64,000 bases of DNA, from positions 1,364,001-1,428,000 of the forward strand of contig NC_035795.1 of the NCBI RefSeq assembly GCF_001653235.2, read 5' to 3'. The notes under the pieces are model-generated. The model did not search any database, was not told the DNA's origin, and worked only from the letters and a program-made list of their open reading frames with translations. Source of the stretch: Pochonia chlamydosporia 170. Lineage: Eukaryota; Ascomycota; Sordariomycetes; Hypocreales; Clavicipitaceae. Shown piece by piece: positions 45,157 through 53,539 of the stretch. How positions within the stretch are numbered: position 1 is the stretch's first letter; every line of letters starts with the position of its first letter. Both the position numbers and the translations under genes were made by a program.

Positions 45157-45966
45157 ATGTTGGCCAAAATCTTCACCGTAGCCGCCCTGCTGAGCTCAGC
45201 TTTTGGCCTCAACCACAAATTCACAGTCTTCGATGCCACAGAATACCCAAACATGACCATCGGCTACGGCACATCCCTCATCAACCACGTCCCCGACTAC
45301 GAATGCGACCCGCTCCTCAAAAAAGGCCTTCCCTCCGAGAAGGACTGGAAAAAGCTCATTGAAAAGTTCGCCCTCTTCCCCGGCTACCCGATGCAACTCG
45401 ACTGCCAAGGCATTTTGGAACCCCACGGCATCAACGAAGACAACACTCAAGTCATGAAGACTCTGCAAACCTGGTCGGCACAGGTGCTCCCAAACAATAC
45501 AATCATCGGATGGTTCAACCTCATCGAACACACCAATGTCACGAATTCCAGGTTCTACCTTGATATCATTGCCAATTACAGCAACCAGGCGTTCTTCCCT
45601 GCCCCGATTCTTTGGGACGCGGTGTTGAAGAGCTGGAAACGCCGAATAACGCTGCAGGTTGGCGTGGCCAAGAATCTCGGCCCCGAGCTCCCTCTGTGGC
45701 CGGTTCTGTTGACGCCAATCGACGACATGGCCCGGATTTGGGTCGACAACTGGAAAAAGCAAATAGAGTGGTTGATTGAGAATGTGGCCGTGAATGGCTT
45801 TGTGGTTCGGGGTCCCGGTTCATACCTCCCTTGTGTGGAGGATTGCCTCCATCGTGCACCGAAGAGTAGGTGGTTGCGCGTGCTGAGGCAACGTCTGACG
45901 AAATTATATGGGCTACATGGTGACGTGCCGCAGAGAGAGGGAGCTCAAGTGTTCACTGGAGTGTGA
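45157..45966 (+). CDS. secreted protein of unknown function
   Basis: Intronless, 269 aa, ATG in good context (GCCACAATGT). Residues 1-18 (MLAKIFTVAALLSSAFGL) are a clear signal peptide. The mature part has several N-glycosylation sequons (NMT, NNT, NVT, NYS), few cysteines, and alternating hydrophobic strands and helices (NNTIIGWFNLIEH, LWPVLLTPIDD, WLIENVAVNGFVVRGPGS) that could fit a TIM-barrel such as a glycoside hydrolase. That fold is a guess from pattern only; I do not recognise the family. It lies between the double-cluster factor and the transporter, so a role in releasing a nutrient outside the cell would be consistent. Confidence 0.75.
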   Translation: MLAKIFTVAALLSSAFGLNHKFTVFDATEYPNMTIGYGTSLINHVPDYECDPLLKKGLPSEKDWKKLIEKFALFPGYPMQLDCQGILEPHGINEDNTQVMKTLQTWSAQVLPNNTIIGWFNLIEHTNVTNSRFYLDIIANYSNQAFFPAPILWDAVLKSWKRRITLQVGVAKNLGPELPLWPVLLTPIDDMARIWVDNWKKQIEWLIENVAVNGFVVRGPGSYLPCVEDCLHRAPKSRWLRVLRQRLTKLYGLHGDVPQREGAQVFTGV

Positions 45967-46452
45967 TGGACGAGTCAAGCTGGTCAAGGGCTGGTCTCGC
46001 TTCGAATAGAAATCTTGCGTCTAATTATTACAGTTGGTTGGTGGCGAAGCTCATTGACAACAAACACAACTATCGGGTGTTAGCTATAAACAAGGTCAAT
46101 GGACCATGTCCCGCATCGATAGATTAGAATGAGCAGGCAAATAACATCTTTTATCTTCATTGCCATCGTCGGAAATACACCTTCAAGTTGGTTCCTACCT
46201 TACAGAACATAGAGATTGCGGACTTGGTCCTTTTGCTGCTAGTCGTGAGCTTGTATACAACGAGTGGTGGGCTGATGTTTCCTACTTGTTGATTAGTGTG
46301 CTACTATTCTTAGATGACTCCCTCAGCTCGTTGGAACCTGAGGCTATTTTGCATAGGTAGACTACATTCCTTGGTTAAGAAAGATATGGCTATTGTCGCA
46401 GTCCTACTACTATCTTAAAAAGAAGAGTCCTTTCTATACCATCATCAAGACT
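45967..46452. other. intergenic between convergent genes
   Basis: 3' flanks of the secreted-protein gene and the transporter gene. Nothing seen. Confidence 0.4.
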
Positions 46453-47859
46453 CTAAGCTAGCTCCTTCACCTTGTCATTTACAGGCTCCTCAACAGAGCC
46501 ACCATCGTCTGCAAAAAGTTCCTTCCCAACCGTCAATACCGTCGGCACAGCCACAACCAAACTGCCGATGCTTAACCCCCAATTCATCGCAAACTGCGTC
46601 ATAGCAGAGTAGCCCTCGGCATTCACTCTCCATGCCATAGAACCACCCGCTGGCTTCAGTGCTGAGTACGCCCCAACAACTACCGCATTCACGACAGGAC
46701 TATGTGACTGTGCCCCAATGATCCAGTAACAGTAAGACTGCCAAAAGGAATCATACATGCCGTAAAAGAAGTATAGAAACATGGGGCCTAAGAACGTGCG
46801 CCCATCGGTGTAGTCGATATCCTGCTTGTGACCCTCACGTAATCGCGCGTCGTTCCAGAGCTGGAACTTGTATCCGCCACCCCAGATCGCCATGCCTGTG
46901 ATTAATAGCACAGTCCAGCCTGTCAGAGCACGAGCTTTGCGGTTTAGTCTTCCAAGGTCGAGGATGAGGCCCATCAGGAGGCCACCGAACATTTGGGCAA
47001 TCCAATAAAGAGCACCGTTGAGAGACCGGGTTCGTAAATTGAATGTCTGCCCATTGACGTTGTTCTGCTGGTACGAGTAGAAGACGTTGGCGTTGAAGAA
47101 CATGGGGTACAAGCACATAATTCTCCAGTTGAGAACGATCTTGGCGGTTTGAAGTATAGACTCCTTCAGGTTGGCCCATGTGACAGCTTTGGATTCGCGA
47201 GCAATGCGTGTGCCGTGGTACTTGGATGATAAGGCCTCGGTTGAGCAGACCAACGCGGACAGAGCCCAACCAAAGAGCATGACGACAATGTAAGCGACGT
47301 ACGTTGAGTCAGTCACAGTCCCTGACTTGCTGTGGAAATTAAGACCAAAGCTGATGAGCGAGCCTATGGCTCCTCCGAGGTTGAATATGACCCAGAACAC
47401 ACCAATTGCTCTTCCACGAGTCCCATCGTTTGTATAAGTCACCATCACGGTGCCTTGGGCGACCCAAAAGAAGGCTGCTCCAATACCAAGCAAGGCACCA
47501 GCAGCAATGACAAATGCTCCATTTTGGGTCCTATTAAAGTTGAGTAGAGATCCGGCGTAGAGAGCATATGTCCAGCCACCTAGAAGCAGAGATGTTCGAG
47601 GGCCAAGGTACTTGTAAAATGCACCGACTAGTAGCAAAGCAGCGCCAGCGGTGGCAGCATGTGTTGCCACGTTTGAGTTGGCTGCAACAGTTCCGTCCAC
47701 TTGACCTGAACCGCCCATGCCAGTGAGGGCATTGTACATGCCTGGATTGCAGAAAGAAATGAGTGAAATTAAGACAATCTGAGTCCAAGGGTCATGCAAG
47801 AGCCTCTTGATCTTTGACTGATTGGCTGCAGAGCCATCACCAACGTGCTCAGCAGTCAT
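46453..47859 (-). CDS. UNC93-like major facilitator transporter
   Basis: Single exon, 468 aa from the ATG at 47859 (MTAEHVGDG). About eleven or twelve hydrophobic helices are visible. The first conserved helix (TQIVLISLISFCNPGMYNAL) and GRAIGVFWVIFNLGGAIGSL place it in the UNC93-like (DUF895) branch of the MFS, whose fungal substrates are mostly unknown. In-frame ATGs exist upstream (47964), but the family N-terminus and a TATA-like TTTATAAATG near 47970 favour 47859. It is divergent from the etherase-kinase gene with only 398 bp between starts, so co-expression is likely and uptake of an amino sugar is a reasonable, untested idea. Confidence 0.85.
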   Translation of the reverse strand: MTAEHVGDGSAANQSKIKRLLHDPWTQIVLISLISFCNPGMYNALTGMGGSGQVDGTVAANSNVATHAATAGAALLLVGAFYKYLGPRTSLLLGGWTYALYAGSLLNFNRTQNGAFVIAAGALLGIGAAFFWVAQGTVMVTYTNDGTRGRAIGVFWVIFNLGGAIGSLISFGLNFHSKSGTVTDSTYVAYIVVMLFGWALSALVCSTEALSSKYHGTRIARESKAVTWANLKESILQTAKIVLNWRIMCLYPMFFNANVFYSYQQNNVNGQTFNLRTRSLNGALYWIAQMFGGLLMGLILDLGRLNRKARALTGWTVLLITGMAIWGGGYKFQLWNDARLREGHKQDIDYTDGRTFLGPMFLYFFYGMYDSFWQSYCYWIIGAQSHSPVVNAVVVGAYSALKPAGGSMAWRVNAEGYSAMTQFAMNWGLSIGSLVVAVPTVLTVGKELFADDGGSVEEPVNDKVKELA

Positions 47860-48257
47860 GATTGCAGGGGTTGTGAGAAAAGTCGTTGATAGGAGAATTA
47901 GGTAATGGAGAAGTCTGGGGATCGGACTGTTGACAGATTTTCTCCTATTTCGCGTGGAAATCATCGCATTTATAAATCCATGCAATGGTATCTCTGCGGA
48001 AATCAGAATCCAGACGACCTCCAGTACCAAGTGTTGTGGCGTGAAGTATTGACGGATCGCGGTAGCGAGATCCGCTGGTCAGAACCACACCACCGACCGC
48101 ATCTCGGCACCGAGTTTTCGTCGCATGTTCAGTTTATAACAGCTGGCGGCAGACGCCAATGTGTATAAATTGGAATGATGGACAAATAAAGACTTCGTTG
48201 GCGCCACTTCTGGCAGTAACCCAGCACGACCCTGCATATTCGACAATACTGCTTGCC
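47860..48257. promoter_or_regulatory. shared divergent promoter with inverted CGG repeats
   Basis: 398 bp between the transporter and etherase-kinase starts. It holds CGGATC-N10-GATCCG (48053-48074) and CTCGG-CA-CCGAG (48103-48114), both inverted CGG arrangements of the type bound by Zn2Cys6 dimers. A TATA-like GTATAAAT (48162-48169) sits about 90 bp before the etherase-kinase ATG; another faces the transporter near 47970. Confidence 0.55.
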
Positions 48258-50390
48258 ATGACGCCATCGACGGACCCTCATAATGAATCCCTTGGGACGC
48301 TTCAGACGGAAGCAATCAGCCCCATCGCTGATACCATGGATACCATGGCCACTTATGAGTTGTGTGCCTCATTCAATCAGGAAGAGGCTCTTGTAGCAAC
48401 TTCAATAGCTTCTAATCTACCAGCTATTGCCGCCCTGGTTGATGACATAGTCCCACGGCTCCGCCGCGGCGGGCGCCTCATTTATGTTGGTGCCGGAAAT
48501 AGTGGACGAGTAGCGTATATGGACTGCACAGAACTTCTGCCAACATTTTCCGCCGACCAGAAGCAGTTTCTCACAGTCGTGGCTGGTGGAAGCCGGGCTG
48601 TAGTGGAGGCGGTTGAAGGGGCCGAGGACTTACACGATGACGGCGAGGCTAAGATGCAGGAACTGCAATTGACTTCACGAGACACCGTCATTGGGATAGC
48701 AGCTTCTGGGAGGACACCATTCGTCCTTGGAGCCCTCGAAGCTGCCATGAGAAACGATGCCCTGACGGCGGGAATCACCAATTGCCGACCTTCCGCTATG
48801 GAGAAACTCGGCATCAAGCATCTCATTACCGTGCTAGTCGGCCCTGAATTCGTCACAGGCAGCACACGACTCAAAGCTGGTAGCTGTGCTAAGCAAGTAC
48901 TCAACATGATAAGCACGTGCACAATGATCAAGCTGGGCAAGACATACCGTGGGCTCATGGTCGATGTACGCGCTGTCAATGAGAAGCTCAGAGCAAGGGG
49001 CAGGCGAATCGTGAGGCAGGTCTGCAAAGACAGGCCGTTGATGCGAAACATCAAGCCATACATTGATGCTACATCTATCACCAGATGCGATGCTCTGGAT
49101 GATTTGGACAGAGCCATAGACTCTCTCATTCAAACGTGCGCTGGCAGTATCAAGTTGGCCTGTGCAGTTGGACTTTCAGGACTTGACTCAGAAACTGCGC
49201 GGGCAAAGATGGCTATGGTCGATGGAAACCTGCATGCATTTGTTCGTGTCGTCGACACGCATCCTTCTGCCGCATCTGCTGATGTTGGTAATCGAGAAGA
49301 TTATTTCCTCTGTGTAGATGGCGGCGGCACAAAATGTGCTGCTGCCATTGCCTCACGCGGTGCTGTTGTTGCCCAAGGTGTAGCTGGAGGTTGCAATTTG
49401 AACTCTGTCACATTGGAAGAAGCCGTCAACCAAATAAGATCAGCAATCGACCAAGCTGTCGCTCTCCTGAATGGCCACCATCAAGGATCGTGGCCAAAAT
49501 TTCGAAAAGTTTGGGTAGGTATCGCAGGTTTACATCACAGTCGCCAGGGAGAGTCTATGACATCCCATCTCGAATATCTCCTAGGACTTTCGTCGAACAG
49601 CGGACGCCTCTCCTTGACTTGTGACACTTCGCTGCTATCATCTTGTATGGTGTCCAATAATTCCGTGAACGGATGCGTCGCTCTCATTGCCGGCACAGGT
49701 GCTGTCGCAACGGCGTTCAAGACCGGTTCTGCTGGAGGCATTACTCAGGTCGGAAGAGCTGGGGGATGGGGTCATCTCTTTGGAGATGCCGGAAGCGCCT
49801 TTTATATCGGACAACGCGCAATACAGACTGTTCTGGCGGCCTTAGAGGAATGCCAAGGCGATCCGTCGTCTTCCCAAACGCTCAGCCAATTCCAACAGGC
49901 GGTGTTGGAGCAGCTGAATTGCGATAAAGCAGACCTGCTTTCCACAGTCTTGGGGACACATGCAACCAAGCAATCGCCTAAGCTACTCATCGGTGGAGTT
50001 GCTCGTATAGTGACCAATCTTGGCTTCAGATCTGTGAATCCTGATCAGGATGCCATAAACATACTCCACGATGCAGCAGACTGCCTCGTGGTTCTTCTTA
50101 AACGACTCATTAAGGCTGGAGTCTCTGATCCAAGCGGAAGCATGCTTGTGTTATCAGGCGCGCTGATGAAGGTCGGACCATTCAGAGAGTTGGTTCTCGA
50201 GAAATGCAAGGATCAAAACATCGTTTTCAAAAGCACATTGCTCGTCGAAGACCCTTCGAAGTACGCCGGCAATTTTCTGGCGAGGTCGAGCTCCGACAAC
50301 GAGCCAGTACTGGACGATACTATCGAGGATACCCCAGCGTCGACATTTTATAGCACGAGTACACTTCTGAAACAGGAAGTAGTAGTGTAA
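48258..50390 (+). CDS. MurQ-type MurNAc-6-P etherase fused to a BadF/BadG-type amino-sugar kinase
   Basis: Intronless, 710 aa. Residues ~20-330 match MurQ: SIS-fold RGGRLIYVGAGNSGRVAYMD, VAGGSRAVVEAVEGAED, GIAASGRTPFVLGALE, GSTRLKAGS, GLMVDVRAVNEKLR. Both E. coli MurQ catalytic glutamates (E83 in ASEC, E114 in EGAED) have counterparts here, E92 (CTEL) and E123. Residues ~345-680 are a BcrAD/BadFG-type kinase: phosphate-1 loop VDGGGTK, WVGIAGL, LTCDTSLLSS, ALIAGTGAVA, GGWGHLFGDAGSAFYIG, LVLSGAL. Bacterial MurK of this family phosphorylates GlcNAc and MurNAc; NAGK is the eukaryotic relative. A bifunctional enzyme turning MurNAc into GlcNAc-6-P plus D-lactate is inferred. An in-frame ATG at 48159 lies before the TATA-like box, so 48258 is preferred. 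Glucokinase regulator-like function is the alternative. Confidence 0.88.
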   Translation: MTPSTDPHNESLGTLQTEAISPIADTMDTMATYELCASFNQEEALVATSIASNLPAIAALVDDIVPRLRRGGRLIYVGAGNSGRVAYMDCTELLPTFSADQKQFLTVVAGGSRAVVEAVEGAEDLHDDGEAKMQELQLTSRDTVIGIAASGRTPFVLGALEAAMRNDALTAGITNCRPSAMEKLGIKHLITVLVGPEFVTGSTRLKAGSCAKQVLNMISTCTMIKLGKTYRGLMVDVRAVNEKLRARGRRIVRQVCKDRPLMRNIKPYIDATSITRCDALDDLDRAIDSLIQTCAGSIKLACAVGLSGLDSETARAKMAMVDGNLHAFVRVVDTHPSAASADVGNREDYFLCVDGGGTKCAAAIASRGAVVAQGVAGGCNLNSVTLEEAVNQIRSAIDQAVALLNGHHQGSWPKFRKVWVGIAGLHHSRQGESMTSHLEYLLGLSSNSGRLSLTCDTSLLSSCMVSNNSVNGCVALIAGTGAVATAFKTGSAGGITQVGRAGGWGHLFGDAGSAFYIGQRAIQTVLAALEECQGDPSSSQTLSQFQQAVLEQLNCDKADLLSTVLGTHATKQSPKLLIGGVARIVTNLGFRSVNPDQDAINILHDAADCLVVLLKRLIKAGVSDPSGSMLVLSGALMKVGPFRELVLEKCKDQNIVFKSTLLVEDPSKYAGNFLARSSSDNEPVLDDTIEDTPASTFYSTSTLLKQEVVV

Positions 50391-50874
50391 TACATGTATA
50401 TCAGGTAAGTTACTCCTGAGCGGAGATTCAACTCGATCAAGGCACACTCAATTAACTAGAGCGGCTCTGCGGTGGCCACGGAGGAGATGGAACTGAAAGA
50501 ATGAGGAGCAAGGCACTTTTCCAAACGTACTTTATTTAGAAAACACTCATGAATAGATATACAAATTTTGCCAAATAACCACCATGGGAATGCTTGAGAG
50601 AGTGAGACGCCAGAGGTAGGTAAATTAGCTGTAGCAAGTCACATGATGTCGCGTCGTCAACCCGCGCCCTAAACACGTCAAGCATGTGGAATCACGTCAC
50701 ATCGAGAGCAACACCAATTACTAAACAGGTTGAAACCAAGATGCGGCTGGTGAACAACATTTCGAACGTCCGGTAGCTTCTTGCTCCCGCAAAATATTGC
50801 GATATACATTTTCCTACAGATACTGTTCACACACAACTTATTGCGTCAATTCGGCTCGGCGCAAACACAGTGCA
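50391..50874. other. intergenic; probable AlkB-gene promoter
   Basis: Between the etherase-kinase stop and the AlkB start, both plus strand. Nothing else seen. Confidence 0.4.
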
Positions 50875-52247
50875 ATGAAGTCATTTCTCACCCGGCCAAA
50901 GCGGAAGCTCAGTCCAGAACCGACATCGGTCACCGACGACGATGAACCCACAGAAGTGAAGCTGGTTCTCCTCTCCTCTGTCCATCCCGACATTGATCAA
51001 GAAACTCTCCTCGATTTTCTCCTGGCACACGATGGCTCCGTCGACCATGCATCCGAGGCTCTGAAATCCAGCAATTGCCATCAAGATGTCAAGAAGAGCG
51101 GCGTGATAGGGCATCAACAATCACTGAGGCAATACGCCACCGGGGATGCCACTTCACCTACGAAAAAGAAGCTCAAGTCAAAAAAGGGCAGCACACTGCA
51201 TTTGTTCGACCCGGAAGATGTGGCTGAGCATACACCTTGTACTATAATTCACAACTTTCTACCACCTGAGGAGGCGAATGCGCTTTTGAAGGAACTGCTG
51301 CATGAGGCAGATTCCTTTGAGAAAATCACATTCAAGTTGTTTGACAATGTTGTCTCTAGTCCGCATACATCAGGTTTTTTCGTCGAGAGCTACGAGGATA
51401 TGATGTCGCAAAAGTCAGAGTACTACTACAATGGCTCTCAACTTACCGTAAGTTACCAGATGCATTAATGAGTTTCTCGTCACACTTGATAAGTGACAAA
51501 ACAACCTTGCAATGCAACTCTAACGTTGACATGCAGGACGTCCGCCGCATCACACCAGAATTGACCAAGGTCAAGCCTATTGTGCAAGCAGCGGTAAACA
51601 AAGAGATCCAACACCGGATCAAAACCCGGTACCCCAACGGCAAGAAGCTTAAACACCAGTCGCCCAACGCATGGGTCCCGAACTCGGCCTTTGTGAATTG
51701 CTACAACGGCGCACAACAGAGCGTCGGCTGGCACAGCGATCAGCTCACGTACCTAGGCCCGCGGGCAGTCATTGGGTCTATTTCGCTCGGGGTCGCACGC
51801 GAGTTCCGCGTCCGCAGAGTTGTGCCGAAAGACGGTGATACCAAGTCGGCAGAGGACTCTGACGCAGAGGGCCAGATATCCATACACCTACCACATAACT
51901 CGCTTCTAGTGATGCACGCCGAGATGCAAGAGGAGTGGAAACATTGTGTGACGCCGGCGTTATCTATCGATCCGCACCCAATTGCAGGGAATAAAAGGAT
52001 AAACATTACGTATCGAGATTATAGGCAGAGGATGCATCCAAAGTATACGCCGAGGTGTGCGTGTAAGGTTCCTTGTGTGTTGAGGGTGGTGCAGAGAAAG
52101 AAGGAGAATTTTGGAAAGTACTTTTGGATGTGTCATGCTGGCAATGTCCCGGGCAAAGAAGGGTGTTCTTTCTTTCAGTGGGCGGAGTTTGATGATGACG
52201 GAAATCCGGTTGTGAATGGCAGTACAGTGAGGTATTCTCAGAGGTAA
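50875..52247 (+). CDS. AlkB-like Fe(II)/2-oxoglutarate dioxygenase with CUE and GRF domains
   Basis: Two exons, 50875-51447 and 51537-52247; 1284 nt, 427 aa. N-terminal residues ~27-62 look like a CUE ubiquitin-binding domain (VLLSSVHPDIDQETLLDFLL, HDGSVDHASEAL). The central dioxygenase has the HxD iron ligands (GWHSDQL), the distal His (EEWKHCV) and the RxNxTxR 2-oxoglutarate motif (RINITYR), all typical of ALKBH2/3. The C-terminus is a GRF zinc finger (CACKVPC, GKYFWMCHA, CSFFQWAEF), a single-stranded nucleic-acid binder. Expected role: oxidative removal of methyl groups such as 1-methyladenine and 3-methylcytosine from DNA or RNA. The start is the ATG at 50875 (MKSFLTRPKRK), which may be a PIP-like or nuclear signal. 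Confidence 0.92.
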
Positions 52248-52738
52248 GGAAGGTGGACTGGCAAGATGGATTGTTTGCATATTGGGATGATTACGAGCGA
52301 TGTGTCATGATAAGCATTGATCACGAAATGAGTCGAACATTTTTGAAATGAATGTATTATGAGGAATCTGACCCGATTTGAGGCGGTATATTTAAGACAA
52401 AGTGAGCGTCTTGAAAAGCGAATCCATACCAAGGGGCTCTCTCTCAGAATTAAACTCTCACCAAAATGCGATTGCTTGGTCAGTCACCTCATCTACTCAA
52501 CGGCAAAAGTCGAATGCTATGAATATTCCTCATTCTTGCTCAGCGTAGTCGCATCTCATTGTCCACGATGCACATACAAAATCGCCAAGTGGGTCTTTCA
52601 TCTCACTCGCCCTTCACCAACGCACCACGATTCTATTTCAACCTCACTTTCACCAGCGACCATCATCATCACAACGTCTCTTAGCAAACCGGGACCCATC
52701 ACCCTGAAAATCACAGTCTCGAACAACCCGACCCAAGC
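52248..52738. other. intergenic; probable RIB7 promoter
   Basis: Between the AlkB-type gene and RIB7, same strand. Pyrimidine- and CA-rich leader sequence before the RIB7 ATG; no gene. Confidence 0.4.
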
Positions 52739-53539
52739 ATGTCAGAAAAACTCACCTTCTCCGCTTCCGCAGCGGCATCCCTCGAGCCGCATCTCCCCCC
52801 AGGAGAAGCCCAGCCATCAAAGCAGCCCTTCGTAACGCTCACATTCGCAACATCTCTCGATTCGTCTCTTTCCCTCGCCCCAGGCGTCCGAACACACCTC
52901 TCCGGACCGGGTTCCAAGGCCATGACCCACTACCTCCGGTCCCGACACGCCGCCATCCTCGTCGGCGTTTCGACCGTCCTCGCCGACAACCCAGGTCTAA
53001 ACTGCCGCATTGCAGACTCAACAAGTCAGCCGCGCCCGATAGTCATTGACCCGCATCTACGGTGGAAACCTCGTTCAACCGATAAAGTATTTGATATTTG
53101 CCGCTCTGGCGATGGCCTCGCACCGTTTATTGTGACCGGCCTTTCAAAGGACCATATACCCAAGGAACAGCAAGAATTATTGCAGCATCATGGCGGGAAA
53201 TACATTCACATTCCGTCAACAAAGTCCGACAATGATAGAATGCGCTTTGACTGGGATATTGTCTTCCAAGTCCTTCTGGCTGAAGGTTTGACGAGCGTCA
53301 TGGTGGAAGGAGGTGGCCAAATCATCAACTCATTACTACACCCTACCTACCACAAACTCATCGATTCTGTCATTGTGACTATTGCGCCTACCTGGCTCGG
53401 AAAAGGGGGCGTGGTCGTCTCCCCAGACAGAGTGTGCGATGCTCAGGGAACGCCCCAAGCCGCGGCAAGATTGTCTCAGGTATCATGGCACCCCTTTGGA
53501 GAAGATGTAGTTCTGTGTGGGAAATTACATTCCCGATAA
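52739..53539 (+). CDS. RIB7: 2,5-diamino-6-ribosylamino-pyrimidinone 5'-phosphate reductase (Rib7)
   Basis: Intronless, 266 aa. The RibD-C/DHFR-like reductase fold is clear: PFVTLTFATSLDSSLSL, the TH-LSGPGSKAMTHYLRS stretch, HAAILVGVSTVLADNPGLNCR (NADPH-binding GxxTVxxDNP pattern) and VMVEGGGQIINSLL. Fungal Rib7 reduces the ribosyl side chain of the pyrimidine intermediate with NADPH in the second step of riboflavin synthesis, before deamination by Rib2. Length and the order of reduction before deamination match fungi rather than bacteria. The start codon at 52739 is followed by MSEKLTFSAS. Confidence 0.93.
   Translation: MSEKLTFSASAAASLEPHLPPGEAQPSKQPFVTLTFATSLDSSLSLAPGVRTHLSGPGSKAMTHYLRSRHAAILVGVSTVLADNPGLNCRIADSTSQPRPIVIDPHLRWKPRSTDKVFDICRSGDGLAPFIVTGLSKDHIPKEQQELLQHHGGKYIHIPSTKSDNDRMRFDWDIVFQVLLAEGLTSVMVEGGGQIINSLLHPTYHKLIDSVIVTIAPTWLGKGGVVVSPDRVCDAQGTPQAAARLSQVSWHPFGEDVVLCGKLHSR

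Noticed and set aside
48159..48257. Upstream in-frame ATG that would lengthen the etherase-kinase by 33 residues
   Set aside because: A TATA-like box falls just after it, and MurQ similarity begins only after the later ATG.
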